Positions 38,682 through 50,755 are shown, numbered from the stretch's first letter. The stretch: DNA of 64,000 nt from Parapusillimonas granuli (GCF_013416525.1 NZ_JACCEM010000004.1:310001-374000), one strand, 5' to 3'. Notes: generated by a model from the letters alone, not told the origin. Translations and numbers: made by a program.

Positions 38682-41642
38682 ATGTGGGAAATCGGGAAGA
38701 TGTTCATAGATCCATCCCTGGATCTTCCATACATAGACGGAAGCCACAACCTTGGGCTGGTCACGCTGTCGGTGCTCGTGGCCGTGTTCTGCTCCGTCAT
38801 GTCCTTGCTGACGGCCCGGATCGCGCGCGGCTCGGATCTCACCCTGCATCGCCAGATCGCCATAGGCACCGGCGCCATCGCGCTGGGCGGCGGCATCTGG
38901 ACCATGCATTTCATCGGCATGCTGTCCTTCGAGCTGTGCGCCGCCGTCAGCTACGACCCGACCGTCACCATGCTGTCGGTGCTGCCCAGCCTGGCCGCTT
39001 CCTGGGTCGCCTTGCAGATACTGTCGCGCAAGGACGTGCGCGGCTGGCCACTGGTGCTGGGCGGCGTGCTGGTCGGGCTGGGCATCGTGACCATGCACTA
39101 CAACGGGATGGCGGCCATGCGGATGACGCCCATCCTGCGCTACGACCCGCTGGTGTTCTCGCTGTCGGTCGTGCTGGCGATCGCGCTGGCCATATTGGCC
39201 CTGTGGGTGCATTTCGGCCTGCGCCTGGCCCGGCTGCGGCCCCTGCCGCGGCTCGTGCTGAGCGGAACCGTGATGGGCGCCGCGATTTCGGGCATGCACT
39301 ACACGGGCATGGCGGCGGCGCGCTTCATCGGAACGCCCGAAGACGCGCTGAACGCGGTGCTGATCAACAATACCTTCGTCTCGCTGTGGCTGTCGACCTT
39401 CACCATCACGGTGACCGTGCTGGTCACCTCCGTCAACGGGCTGATCCGCTATCGCCAGCTCTATCGCAAGATGGAAGACAGCGAATCGAGCATACGGGCC
39501 ATCGTCGACACGGCGGTGGACGGCATCATCACCATCAATCACCACGGCTTGATCCGCGCCTTCAACCAGTCGGCGGAACGGCTGTTCGGCTGGAAGGAGT
39601 CCGAGGTGATCGGCCGCAACATCAAGATGCTGATGCCGGAGCCGTATCAGTCCGAGCACGACGGCTACCTGCACAACTACATGAGCTCGGGCAAACCCAA
39701 GATCATCGGCTCGGGCCGCGAGGTCACCGGCCTGCGCAAGGACGGCAGCCTGATGCCCATGCGGCTGGCGGTGGGGCAGGTCAACCTGCCGGGCGCGCCG
39801 CTGTTCGTGGGCTTCGTGACCGACATCACGGCGCAGCGCGAGCTCGAGTCCTCGCTGAGGGAAGCGGCGGAACGCGCCGAGCAGGCGGCGTCCGCCAAGA
39901 CCGCCTTCCTGGCCAACATGAGCCATGAGATCCGCACGCCGATGAACTCCATCATCGGTTTCACCGAGCTGCTGCTCAAGGACCAGCTCACGCCCGAGCA
40001 GCGCGGCTACCTGAACATCGTGCGCAAGTCCTCGCATTCGCTGCTGGGCCTGCTCAATAACATCCTGGACACCATCAAGCTGGAAAAAGCCGCGGTCAAG
40101 GTGGAAAGCATAGATTTTTCGCTGAAGGAACTGGCGGTCCAGATCATCAACTCCCTCAGCCTGAACGCGTCGGCGAAAGGCCTGCTGCTGAGCTTCCATT
40201 ACCCCGACGACATGGGCGAGTATTTCGTCGGCGACCCCTTGCGCATCCAGCAGGTGCTGACCAACCTGATCGGAAACGCCATCAAGTTCACCGAGCAGGG
40301 CGCCGTGACCGTGGAGTTCAGCCATGAAGCGGGTGTGGTCCACATCGCCGTCAAGGACACCGGCATAGGCATGAGCCCCGAGCAGGTGGAAAGCATTTTC
40401 GACCCCTTCACCCAGGCCGACGTCTCGATCAGCCGGCGCTTCGGCGGCACGGGGCTGGGCACGACCATCTCGCGCCAATTGGTGAAGCTGATGCAGGGCA
40501 CCATCCATGTGGACAGCGCGCCCGGGCAAGGCAGCACCTTCCATATTCGCCTGCCCCTGCCGACCGGGCGCCGCCCGGATCCCGTCGCGCCCAACGCAAG
40601 CGCGCTTGCGCTGCCGCCCCTGAACATCCTGATCGCGGACGACGTCGAGCAGAACCTGGAGCTGCTGACGCTCATCCTGCTCAAGAGCGGCCACGACGTG
40701 ACCTCGGCCCGGGACGGGGAAGAAGTCCTGCGCAAATTCCAGCAAGGGCGCTATGACGTGGCCCTCATCGACATACACATGCCGCGCGTGGACGGGCTGA
40801 CGGCGACGCGGCGCATACGCGAGCTGGAGCGCCTGCAGGATCTGCCGGCCACGCCCATCATCGCCCTGACGGCCAGCGTAATGGACGCCGACCGCCACGC
40901 GGCGCGCGCCGCCGGCATGGACGGCTTCGCCGTCAAGCCGCTGGATGCGGTCCAGCTGACCGCGGAAATCGCACGGGTGCTGAAGCTGGCCCCGCCCGAA
41001 GCGGCGGCCGGCCCGGAAAGCGACGAAGACTTGCCGGATGCGCAGATCGACTGGGCCGCCGGCGTCGCGCTCTGGGGCGGCGAGCAGCGCTTGATGGACG
41101 CGGCCACGGGCTTCCTGGCCGCGGTGGACCAGCGGCACCCCTTGCCGGACGGCTCCGCGCCCATCGCGGACTGGCCGTCCGTCCGGGACAGTCTGCACGG
41201 CATACGCGGCGCCGCCGGCAATCTGTCCATGCCCGGCATCGCCCGGCACGCGGCCGCCCTGGAAGAAGCCTTGCGCGCCGGCCTCGTGGACGACCTGGCG
41301 CCCAGGATCGCCCGGCTCAAGCGGATGCTCGCCATGGCGTCGCAAGAGCTGCGCGAGCGCCGGGCCGCGGGGCCGCAGGAGCCGCCGCAAGCCGATTCGG
41401 CCTCGGCGGCCGGCCTCCCGCCCGCGGCCGCCGCGCACATCGAGCACGCCCTCGCCCAGCTGGAGCGCCATGAAATCGACGACGCGTCGCTGCAGCCCAT
41501 TTTCGCGAGCCTGCGCGCCCATGGGGCGGCGCGGTTGCACGCCCAGCTGAGCGAAGCGCTGGATTCCTTCGACTTCGACCGCGCCCGGACCTTGCTGCGC
41601 GAAGCCGCGTCCGTCCTGCAGGCGCGCCCCTCCGACAAGTGA
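38682..41642 (+). CDS. MHYT-PAS hybrid histidine kinase with receiver and HPt domains
   Basis: A 986-residue membrane sensor. Residues about 20-260 form a seven-helix MHYT domain with MHFIGM, MHYNGM and MHYTGM motifs, proposed to bind copper and sense O2, CO or NO. Then come a PAS domain (about 265-385), a HisKA domain with phospho-His415 in SHEIRTP, and an HATPase (NLIGNAIKF, DTGIGMS, FGGTGLGT). A receiver has acidic Asp653/Asp654 and phospho-Asp697. A C-terminal HPt-like domain has His839 in LHGIRGAAGNL. Nearly the whole phosphorelay is in one chain. The HD-GYP regulator 10 bases downstream is the obvious output partner. Confidence 0.9.
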   Translation: MWEIGKMFIDPSLDLPYIDGSHNLGLVTLSVLVAVFCSVMSLLTARIARGSDLTLHRQIAIGTGAIALGGGIWTMHFIGMLSFELCAAVSYDPTVTMLSVLPSLAASWVALQILSRKDVRGWPLVLGGVLVGLGIVTMHYNGMAAMRMTPILRYDPLVFSLSVVLAIALAILALWVHFGLRLARLRPLPRLVLSGTVMGAAISGMHYTGMAAARFIGTPEDALNAVLINNTFVSLWLSTFTITVTVLVTSVNGLIRYRQLYRKMEDSESSIRAIVDTAVDGIITINHHGLIRAFNQSAERLFGWKESEVIGRNIKMLMPEPYQSEHDGYLHNYMSSGKPKIIGSGREVTGLRKDGSLMPMRLAVGQVNLPGAPLFVGFVTDITAQRELESSLREAAERAEQAASAKTAFLANMSHEIRTPMNSIIGFTELLLKDQLTPEQRGYLNIVRKSSHSLLGLLNNILDTIKLEKAAVKVESIDFSLKELAVQIINSLSLNASAKGLLLSFHYPDDMGEYFVGDPLRIQQVLTNLIGNAIKFTEQGAVTVEFSHEAGVVHIAVKDTGIGMSPEQVESIFDPFTQADVSISRRFGGTGLGTTISRQLVKLMQGTIHVDSAPGQGSTFHIRLPLPTGRRPDPVAPNASALALPPLNILIADDVEQNLELLTLILLKSGHDVTSARDGEEVLRKFQQGRYDVALIDIHMPRVDGLTATRRIRELERLQDLPATPIIALTASVMDADRHAARAAGMDGFAVKPLDAVQLTAEIARVLKLAPPEAAAGPESDEDLPDAQIDWAAGVALWGGEQRLMDAATGFLAAVDQRHPLPDGSAPIADWPSVRDSLHGIRGAAGNLSMPGIARHAAALEEALRAGLVDDLAPRIARLKRMLAMASQELRERRAAGPQEPPQADSASAAGLPPAAAAHIEHALAQLERHEIDDASLQPIFASLRAHGAARLHAQLSEALDSFDFDRARTLLREAASVLQARPSDK

Positions 41643-41652
41643 AGCGCATCAT

Positions 41653-42702
41653 ATGGAAAGCATGAAAGGCAATCGCCGGACGATACTGCTGGTGGACGAC
41701 GAACCCACCAATTTGCAGATTCTTCGCCACACCTTGCAGGACGACTACCGCCTGCTCTTCGCCAAAGACGGCCTGAAGGCGCTGGACATCGCCGGCGCCG
41801 AAAGCCCCGACCTGATCCTGCTGGACATCATGATGCCGGGCATGTCCGGCTACGAAGCGTGCCGAAGGCTGAAGCGCAATGCCGCCACCGCCCCCATTCC
41901 GGTGATTTTCGTCACCGCGCTGTCCGAGGCCGCCGACGAGCAGACCGGCTTCGATCTCGGCGCCGTCGACTACATCACCAAGCCTTTCAGCCCCCTGATC
42001 GTGAAAGCCCGGGTCCGCACGCATCTGTCGCTGGTGCAGGCCGAAACCTTGCGCCGCACCCGGCTGCAGATCGTCCAGTGCCTGGGCATGGCGGCCGAGT
42101 ACAAGGACAACGAAACCGGCATGCACGTGATCCGCATGAGCCATTATGCGCGCGTGCTGGCCCTGGCCGCGGGCTACAGCGCCGAGGCCGCCGAAGACCT
42201 GCTGCACGCGGCGCCCATGCACGACGTCGGCAAGATCGGCATCCCCGACGCCATTCTGCAGAAGCCCGGCAAACTGACGCCGGCGGAGTGGGCGACCATG
42301 CAGGGGCACACCGAGATCGGCGGCAAGATCATCGGCAAGCATGCGGACGGCCTGCTGGCCATGGCCCGGGTCATCGCGCTGAATCACCATGAAAAGTGGG
42401 ACGGCAGCGGCTACCCCAACGGCTACACGGGAGAGGACATACCCCACGTGGCCCGCATCGTGGCCATCGCCGACGTGTTCGACGCGCTGACCAGCGTGCG
42501 GCCCTACAAGCCGGCGTGGACGGTCGAGGCCGCCATCGAGCTCATCCGCAGCGAGAGCGGCCGGCACTTCGACCCGGATCTGGTCGAGCGCTTCATCGGC
42601 TGCCTGCCCGAGATCCTGAAGATCAAGGAGCGCTGGACCGACCACGAGGGCGCGCCCGGCGAAGACGCGAACGCCGGGGCGCCGCCGGCCAGGGCCTATT
42701 AA
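41653..42702 (+). CDS. Response regulator with HD-GYP cyclic-di-GMP phosphodiesterase domain (RpfG-like)
   Basis: A 349-residue cytosolic protein with a receiver domain (phospho-Asp58 in LLDIMMPGMSG) and an HD-GYP domain. His190-Asp191 are in MHDVGKIGIPDAI, and the Gly253-Tyr254-Pro255 GYP motif is in GSGYPNGY. Such proteins degrade cyclic di-GMP when phosphorylated. It starts 10 bases after the hybrid kinase, so the pair is one operon and probably one pathway that lowers cyclic di-GMP in response to the MHYT signal. Confidence 0.92.
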   Translation: MESMKGNRRTILLVDDEPTNLQILRHTLQDDYRLLFAKDGLKALDIAGAESPDLILLDIMMPGMSGYEACRRLKRNAATAPIPVIFVTALSEAADEQTGFDLGAVDYITKPFSPLIVKARVRTHLSLVQAETLRRTRLQIVQCLGMAAEYKDNETGMHVIRMSHYARVLALAAGYSAEAAEDLLHAAPMHDVGKIGIPDAILQKPGKLTPAEWATMQGHTEIGGKIIGKHADGLLAMARVIALNHHEKWDGSGYPNGYTGEDIPHVARIVAIADVFDALTSVRPYKPAWTVEAAIELIRSESGRHFDPDLVERFIGCLPEILKIKERWTDHEGAPGEDANAGAPPARAY

Positions 42703-42706
42703 CGTC

Positions 42707-42744
42707 AAAAGGCGGGCGGCACCGGCCGGCCGGCGCCGCCCGCC
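42707..42744 (-). terminator. Terminator of maeB copy 2
   Basis: A 10-base GC stem (GGCGGGCGGC 42711-42720 with GCCGCCCGCC 42735-42744) begins 3 bases after the maeB stop on the minus strand and ends in TTTT. It lies in the convergent gap with the HD-GYP gene. Confidence 0.6.
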
Positions 42745-42747
42745 CGT

Positions 42748-45108
<2,361 letters not shown>

Positions 45109-45239
45109 GTCTTGTCCTCTTTATAAGTTGGGCGCATTGTCCGCGCTTTCGAGCCTGCAGCCCATTCTACGCAGTAAACATAACTAGACCATTCTTAATA
45201 AATATGATTACATAACCGTTTCAATATGGATGCCGCATC
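45109..45239. promoter_or_regulatory. AT-rich divergent control region of maeB copy 2 and lysR-type gene
   Basis: 131 bases, strongly AT-rich against the GC-rich surroundings. They contain ACATAAC twice (near 45178 and 45211) and a TAAT-N7-ATTA dyad at 45196-45210. Such elements are compatible with binding of the divergent LysR-type protein, but the classical T-N11-A pattern is not exact. Confidence 0.4.
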
Positions 45240-46214
45240 ATGAAACGCTTCGACGCCGAACAGGTCGCGCGCAGGCTGACTTCCAGGCTGCGCATCCGCC
45301 ATCTGGCCCTGCTGCTGCGCATCCAGGAATACGGCTCGCTGACCCGGGTGGCCGAAGCCATGGCCACCAGCCAGCCGGCGGTCACGAAAGCCCTGCTCGA
45401 ACTCGAAGACATCTTCGGCGCCCAGCTGTTCGAACGCTCGGTGCGAGGCATGGCGCCCACGGCGCTGGGGCGGCTGGCCATCGCGCGCGCCGAGGCCATC
45501 ATCCACGACCTAGAGCATCTGGCGCGCGACATGGAAGCCGGCCTCAGCGGCTATGCCGCCCATCTTCACATCGGCGTCGTGCCCTTCGTGTCCGGCAAGC
45601 TGCTGTCGGCCGCCATCCGGCGCAGCTTTCCCGAAGGGGGCAAGCGGCTCACCGTGACCATACACGAAGGCCCCAGCGACCAGCTGCTGCAGCAGCTGCG
45701 CGACCACACCCTGGACCTGGTGGTGGGGCAGGCGTCAGCGGAGGCCGACACCCGGGAGCTGGCGTTCGAAGTGCTGTACAGCCAGCAGCCGCGCCTGATC
45801 GCCAGCCGCCGCCTGGCGGCCCAGCTGACGCGCCACAAGCTGGACTGGCGCAGGCTGAACGATCTGGACTGGATACTCGGCGCGCCCCAGACCTCCATCC
45901 GCGACCAGGTCAGCGCCCTGTTCCTGGGGGCCGGCCTGACGCCCCCCGCCCCCATCGTGGAAAGCCATTCCAGCAAGCTCATCGGCGAAATGATCGTCGA
46001 CAGCGATTCGGCGGTGTCCATCGTGCCGGCCGACATCGCCGACGAACTGGTGCGCGTGGCGGGCGTCGCCATCGTGCCCTATCGGTTCTCGTGGTCCCTG
46101 CCGCCCGTCGCCCTGTTCAGCCGGGCCGAAGGCAGGAAGCGGGAAGCGGAAGCCATGTTCGGCCGGGCGCTGCACCAGGTCTGCCGCCAGACGGCGTCCT
46201 ATCCCCTGCCCTGA
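45240..46214 (+). CDS. LysR-family transcriptional regulator
   Basis: A 324-residue protein. The N-terminal winged helix-turn-helix has HLALLLRIQEYGSLTRVAEAMATSQPAVTKALLELEDIFG with GAQLFERSVRGMAPTALG after it (residues about 20-75). The periplasmic-binding-like effector domain follows. It resembles the GbpR/PcaQ branch of LysR proteins. It is divergent from maeB copy 2, its likely target; the effector is unknown. Confidence 0.88.
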   Translation: MKRFDAEQVARRLTSRLRIRHLALLLRIQEYGSLTRVAEAMATSQPAVTKALLELEDIFGAQLFERSVRGMAPTALGRLAIARAEAIIHDLEHLARDMEAGLSGYAAHLHIGVVPFVSGKLLSAAIRRSFPEGGKRLTVTIHEGPSDQLLQQLRDHTLDLVVGQASAEADTRELAFEVLYSQQPRLIASRRLAAQLTRHKLDWRRLNDLDWILGAPQTSIRDQVSALFLGAGLTPPAPIVESHSSKLIGEMIVDSDSAVSIVPADIADELVRVAGVAIVPYRFSWSLPPVALFSRAEGRKREAEAMFGRALHQVCRQTASYPLP

Positions 46215-46427
46215 CGCAAGGCAAACGGCGGCTGAAACAATCGGTTGCCAAATATTGTGCGGCGCCGCTACCGCCACGGCGAAAGAGCATTGCCTGAAAT
46301 TCCCGCAAATTCATAAAAACAGCGATCAAATTCCGCTTAACATCTTGATACATGATGGCAGCCCTGGTTGCCCGTGCGCGGCGCCCTGCCTACCATGGGC
46401 GGCTCCTGAACCCTTGAACAAACAGCC
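46215..46427. other. Intergenic region before bioB
   Basis: 213 bases without a gene. It has a GCGGCGCCGC self-complementary stretch and a possible promoter TTGCCT-N18-TAAAAA about 130 bases upstream of bioB. No BirA-type biotin operator is recognisable. Confidence 0.4.
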
Positions 46428-47411
46428 ATGGTGATCGAAGAATTGGCCCGTGCGGCGCCCGCCGCGGACACCCGCCAGCCCGCCTGGACCATTGCGGCGG
46501 TCCTGGACCTGTACGCCCTGCCCTTCATGGACTTGATGCACCAGGCGCAGCAGACGCATCGCCTGCATCATGACCCGAATCGCATCGAGCTCGCCAGCCT
46601 GTTGTCGATCAAGACGGGCGGCTGTCCGGAGGACTGCGCCTATTGCCCGCAGTCGTCGCGGCACGATACGGAGCTGGAAAGCGAGAACCTGATGCCGGTC
46701 CAGGAAGTGCTCGCCGCGGCGCGCAAGGCCAAGGCCGACGGCGCCCGCCGCTTCTGCATGGGGGCGGCCTGGCGCTCGCCCACCGCCCGGCAGCTCGATT
46801 CCGTTGCCCGCCTGGTCGCGGAAGTCAAGGCCCTGGGCCTGGAAACCTGCGTGACGCTCGGCATGCTCAAGCCGGGCCAGGCCGAACAGCTGCGCGACGC
46901 GGGGCTGGACTACTACAACCACAACCTGGACACCTCGCCCGAGTTCTACGGCAACGTCATCACGACACGGCGCTACCAGGACCGGCTGGACACCCTGGGC
47001 CGCGTCCAGGCGGCCGGCCTGAAAGTATGCTGCGGCGGCATCCTGGGCATGGGCGAGTCGCGGCGCGACCGCGCCGGCCTCATCGCCCAGCTGGCCAATC
47101 TTTCGCCCTACCCTGAATCCGTGCCCATCAACCAGCTCGTCAAGGTGCCGGGCACGCCGCTGGACGGCGCGCCGGACATCGACGCCTTCGAGTTCGTGCG
47201 CACCGTCGCCGTCGCCCGCATCACCATGCCCCGCGCCGCCGTCCGGCTGTCCGCCGGGCGCGAAGCCATGGACGACACCATGCAGGCCCTCTGTTTCCTG
47301 GCGGGCGCCAACTCCATCTTCCATGGCGACCAGCTCTTGACCACCCCTAATCCGCAAACCGCCCGCGACGCCGGCCTTTTCGAGCGCCTGGGCCTCACGA
47401 CAGGAGCCTGA
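46428..47411 (+). CDS. bioB: Biotin synthase
   Basis: Radical-SAM enzyme inserting sulfur into dethiobiotin, the last step of biotin synthesis. The 327-residue protein has the iron-sulfur motif [10 protein letters not shown] (Cys66, Cys70, Cys73), the [17 protein letters not shown] segment and SAGREAMDD. The N-terminus is about 13 residues longer than the E. coli enzyme; no clear ribosome site precedes the ATG, so a start at an internal codon is possible. The other bio genes are not in the window. A transporter gene starts 7 bases after its stop. Confidence 0.95.
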   Translation: MVIEELARAAPAADTRQPAWTIAAVLDLYALPFMDLMHQAQQTHRLHHDPNRIELASLLSIKTGGCPEDCAYCPQSSRHDTELESENLMPVQEVLAAARKAKADGARRFCMGAAWRSPTARQLDSVARLVAEVKALGLETCVTLGMLKPGQAEQLRDAGLDYYNHNLDTSPEFYGNVITTRRYQDRLDTLGRVQAAGLKVCCGGILGMGESRRDRAGLIAQLANLSPYPESVPINQLVKVPGTPLDGAPDIDAFEFVRTVAVARITMPRAAVRLSAGREAMDDTMQALCFLAGANSIFHGDQLLTTPNPQTARDAGLFERLGLTTGA

Positions 47412-47418
47412 CCGCAAG

Positions 47419-48267
47419 ATGTACACCCTCATCCTCAGCATCGCTTCCAGCGTCGCCGTCTCCGTATTGCTCAAGCTCGCGCGCAAGCACGACCTGCAAG
47501 TGGACCAGGCCATCGCCGTCAACTACGTCGTGGCGGCAAGCCTTTGCCTGCTGCTCTTGCGGCCGCAGCCCGCCGCCCTGCTGGCTTCCGGCACGTCGTG
47601 GTGGGTGTTGGCGGCCCTGGGCGTGCTGCTGCCCACTATTTTCCTGGCCATGGCCGGCGCGGTCCGCCATGCGGGCATCGTGCTGAGCGACGCCGCGCAA
47701 CGGCTTTCGCTCTTTCTTCCCCTGATCGCGTCGTTCTTGATTTTCAACGAGACGCTGTCGGGCGCCAAGCTGGGCGGCATCGCCGTCGCCCTGGTCGCCC
47801 TGGCCTGCCTGCTGTATCGGCCGGGCGGCAAAGCGGGCAGCGGCGAGACCGGCAAAACCATTTTCTTCCTGCTCGCCGTCTGGGTGGGCTACGGGACGAT
47901 AGACATCCTCTTCAAGCAGATGGCCAAGAGCGGCGCGGCGTTCTCGAGCAGCCTGTTCGCGTCCTTCGTGCTGGCGGGGATCCTGATCTTCGGCTACCTG
48001 ATCGCCCGGCGCAGCGTCTGGACCCGGCGCAACGTCGTCGCCGGGGTCATATTGGGGCTGCTGAACTTCAGCAACATCTATTTCTACATCCGGGCGCACC
48101 AGGTGTTTCCGGAAAACCCCACCCTGGTGTTTTCGGCCATGAACATCGGCGTGATTTCCGCGGGCACCCTGGTGGGCGCCGGCTTCTTCAAGGAAAAGCT
48201 ACGCTGGGTCAACGCGCTTGGCATCGCCCTTGCCATCGCCGCCATCGTCATCCTCATCCCCCGCTGA
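47419..48267 (+). CDS. EamA/DMT-family transporter
   Basis: A 282-residue inner-membrane protein with about ten hydrophobic helices in two repeats, the pattern of drug/metabolite transporters. Repeat one ends IASFLIFNETLSGAKLGGIAVALVA and repeat two ends GAGFFKEKLRWVNALGIALA, both with the helix-capping Glu/Lys typical of EamA. It lies 7 bases after bioB, so co-transcription is likely, but a biotin link is only guesswork. Its last 69 bases overlap antisense with the convergent MFS gene. Confidence 0.85.
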   Translation: MYTLILSIASSVAVSVLLKLARKHDLQVDQAIAVNYVVAASLCLLLLRPQPAALLASGTSWWVLAALGVLLPTIFLAMAGAVRHAGIVLSDAAQRLSLFLPLIASFLIFNETLSGAKLGGIAVALVALACLLYRPGGKAGSGETGKTIFFLLAVWVGYGTIDILFKQMAKSGAAFSSSLFASFVLAGILIFGYLIARRSVWTRRNVVAGVILGLLNFSNIYFYIRAHQVFPENPTLVFSAMNIGVISAGTLVGAGFFKEKLRWVNALGIALAIAAIVILIPR

Positions 48268-49545
48268 GGGCTCCACCGCGGGCTCGACCGGCTGGTGCGA
48301 CACATCGCTTTCGGGATGCACGCGCGGATCCAGCACAGCCACCACGTTGGAGCTCTCCAGGCTGTCGCCCATGGGGACGAACTGCGTGGGGGCGTCCTCG
48401 CTGAGATTGGCGCCCGTGACGCGCTGCGGCCTGACCGCCGCGACCAGCACCAGGGCGCAGGCCGACACGAAGACGAAATACGTCCCCGGATGGAGTTCGC
48501 GCATCAGGAAACCGACGATCAAAGGCCCGCCACAGGCGCCCAGCCCATAGACCATGTACAGGATGGCGCTCAGCCCCACGCGCCGATCGGGATCGACGTT
48601 GTCGTTGGCGAAGGCCGCGCCCAGCGGATACAGCGTGAACTGCAGAATGCCGAACGCACAGGAAAACGCCAGCAGCGCCCAGTACGGGAAAGTCCACCAG
48701 CCCCACAGCGGGATGGCCAGGGCGGCAAGCACCATGGCGTTGATGCGTATCAGCCCCACCCGCGGCATGCGGTCGGCGAGCCAGCCCAGCGGCCACTGGG
48801 CGACCACCCCCGTTGCCACCGACACCGCCAGGAACACGGCGACCTGGCTGTTGCTCAGCCCCTGCTTGAGCGCATACACGGGCGCAAGGCCGTAGAACGC
48901 GCCGATGAGCAGGCCGGCGACGAACAGCACGGTCAGGGATATGGGCACGCGCGCGACGTAATACTTCGCGTGCAGGGGCGCCGGCAATTGCAGGGCGGGG
49001 TGCAGGCGGCGGGTCAGCGCCACCGGGACCAGGCACAGCGCCGAACAGACGGCCGCAAAGACCAGCGGCTCGTAGTCGAGCTGCTTGAACATCGACAGCG
49101 ACAACTGCCCCAGCACCGTGCCCACGCTGGAAAACACCATGTAGAACGCGAACACCCGACCGCGCTGGCGGTTCTCGGTCTGCTCGTTCAGCCAGCTTTC
49201 CAGGACCATGAACTGGGTGACCATGGCGATGCCCGCGAGGAAGCGGAAACCCAGCCAGATCCAGAGATTGTCGAGCAGGATCAGCGCCAGCATGGTCACC
49301 GTGACGATGGCGGCGGTGGCCGCATACGCGCGGATGTGGCCCACGCGGATGATGATCTTGTGGCCGATGCGCGCGCCGAACACCAGGCCCAGATAGTAGA
49401 CGGCGATCAGGCCGCCGACCCATAGCTCGGACACGTTCTGCGCCGTCAGGCGCAGACCGAGATAGGTATTGAAGAGCCCCGAACCGACCAGCAACAATAG
49501 GGTTGCGAGATAGAGCGAAAAAAAAGCGGCTACCGTCTGAACCAT
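48199..49545 (-). CDS. MFS transporter (YcaD-like)
   Basis: A 448-residue protein with about 12 membrane helices, the MFS loop LADRMPRVGLIRI in the second half, and WLNEQTENRQRGRVFAFYMV, typical of YcaD-type transporters. A hydrophilic acidic C-terminal tail of about 65 residues follows the last helix. Part of that tail (69 bases) is encoded opposite the end of the EamA gene. Substrate unknown. Confidence 0.85.
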   Translation of the reverse strand: MVQTVAAFFSLYLATLLLLVGSGLFNTYLGLRLTAQNVSELWVGGLIAVYYLGLVFGARIGHKIIIRVGHIRAYAATAAIVTVTMLALILLDNLWIWLGFRFLAGIAMVTQFMVLESWLNEQTENRQRGRVFAFYMVFSSVGTVLGQLSLSMFKQLDYEPLVFAAVCSALCLVPVALTRRLHPALQLPAPLHAKYYVARVPISLTVLFVAGLLIGAFYGLAPVYALKQGLSNSQVAVFLAVSVATGVVAQWPLGWLADRMPRVGLIRINAMVLAALAIPLWGWWTFPYWALLAFSCAFGILQFTLYPLGAAFANDNVDPDRRVGLSAILYMVYGLGACGGPLIVGFLMRELHPGTYFVFVSACALVLVAAVRPQRVTGANLSEDAPTQFVPMGDSLESSNVVAVLDPRVHPESDVSHQPVEPAVEPSAGDEDDDGGDGKGDAKRVDPA

Positions 49546-49596
49546 TGAACCTGCGGCATGTGGGGCGGTGGATGCAAAAAAACGAGGCGGCGGGGG

Positions 49597-50103
49597 CTAG
49601 CCGATCTGCTTGAGCAGCGTGGCGGCGTCGCTGACTTCGAACGCGCCGCCCTCTTCCACATTGAGCTGGGTGACCACGCCGTCTTCGATCAGGGCGGAAT
49701 ACCGCTTGGAGCGCACGCCCATGCCGCGCGCGGACAGGTCCTGGTCCAGGCCCATCGCCCGCGTCCAGCCGGCGCTGCCGTCGGCCAGCATGCGCACGCG
49801 GCCGTTCACCTGGCAATCGCGGCCCCATGCGCCCATGACGAAGGGATCGTTGACCGACACGCACCAGATTTCATCGATGCCCTTGGACATGAACTGGTCG
49901 TAGTGTTCGAGGTAGCCGGGCAGGTGCTTGGCCGAGCAGGTCGGGGTGAAGGCGCCCGGCAGGGCGAAGAGGGCGATTTTCTTGCCCTTGACCATGTCGG
50001 CCACCTGGAAGTTGTTGGGCCCCAGCGCGCAGCCTTCGGTAGGCGTCTCGATAAACTCACCCAGGGTGCCGTCGGGCACGCGATCGCCAATTTTTATGGA
50101 CAT
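49597..50103 (-). CDS. Peroxiredoxin, Prx5/AhpE-like
   Basis: A 168-residue thiol peroxidase reducing H2O2 or organic peroxides. The peroxidatic Cys56 sits in PGAFTPTCSAKHLPGY, the hallmark of the Prx5 group, followed by the VNDPFVMGAWG segment. A glutaredoxin domain found fused in some relatives is absent. It stands alone, divergent from moaC, with 154 bases between starts. Confidence 0.93.
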   Translation of the reverse strand: MSIKIGDRVPDGTLGEFIETPTEGCALGPNNFQVADMVKGKKIALFALPGAFTPTCSAKHLPGYLEHYDQFMSKGIDEIWCVSVNDPFVMGAWGRDCQVNGRVRMLADGSAGWTRAMGLDQDLSARGMGVRSKRYSALIEDGVVTQLNVEEGGAFEVSDAATLLKQIG

Positions 50104-50257
50104 AGGATACTCCGCGAGCGATTCAGAAAAGCAACATCATACGCCGCTATCGAGCGGACCTCCAAGCCTGGGGCGGCGGCCCGACCCTTGTCCCGCAAAT
50201 GCGTATATGATTGGTGGATCCACCACCATCGTCCCAACCACACAAGACACCGCCGCC

Positions 50258-50755
50258 ATGAGCTCTTCTTCCAACGCCGGACCGGCACTCAGCCACCTCG
50301 ACGAATCGGGCCAGGTCCGGATGGTCGACGTCAGCGGGAAGGCATCCACGCAACGCAGCGCCGTGGCCGAAGGCCGCGTGCGCATGAGCCCCGAGGCATA
50401 CCGTTTGCTGTCCGCCCAGGAAAACGCCAAGGGCGAGGTCCTCAATACGGCCAGGATCGCGGGCGTGCTGGCGTCCAAGCGCTGCGCCGAACTGATCCCG
50501 CTGTGCCACAGCCTGCCGCTCAGTTTCGTGGGCATCGAATTCTTCCCCGACGACGGCGCCTCGTCCATCACCGTGCGCGCCACCTGCCGCACCGACTACA
50601 AGACCGGCGTCGAGATGGAAGCCATGACGGCGTGCAGCGTCGCCGCCCTGACCATCTACGATATGTGCAAGGCCGCCGACAAGGGCATCGTGCTCGAAGA
50701 GATCAGGCTGCGCCACAAGTCGGGCGGCAAAAGCGGAGAATGGAGCAATGATTAA
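50258..50755 (+). CDS. moaC: Cyclic pyranopterin monophosphate synthase
   Basis: Second step of molybdopterin synthesis, after MoaA. About 165 residues: MVDVSGKASTQR near residue 22, the catalytic ELIPLCHSLPLSFVGIEF, and TGVEMEAMTACSVAALTIYDMCK. ATG 50258 is chosen as the first in family-like sequence; upstream in-frame codons exist and no ribosome site is clear. It opens the plus-strand run moaC-moaD-moaE-moaB-moeA and overlaps moaD by 8 bases. Confidence 0.95.
   Translation: MSSSSNAGPALSHLDESGQVRMVDVSGKASTQRSAVAEGRVRMSPEAYRLLSAQENAKGEVLNTARIAGVLASKRCAELIPLCHSLPLSFVGIEFFPDDGASSITVRATCRTDYKTGVEMEAMTACSVAALTIYDMCKAADKGIVLEEIRLRHKSGGKSGEWSND

Noticed and set aside
38505-41540. 1011-codon minus-strand open frame opposite the hybrid kinase
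   Set aside because: The plus-strand kinase has every expected domain and residue; the antisense translation has none and is Gln/Arg/His/Gly-rich.
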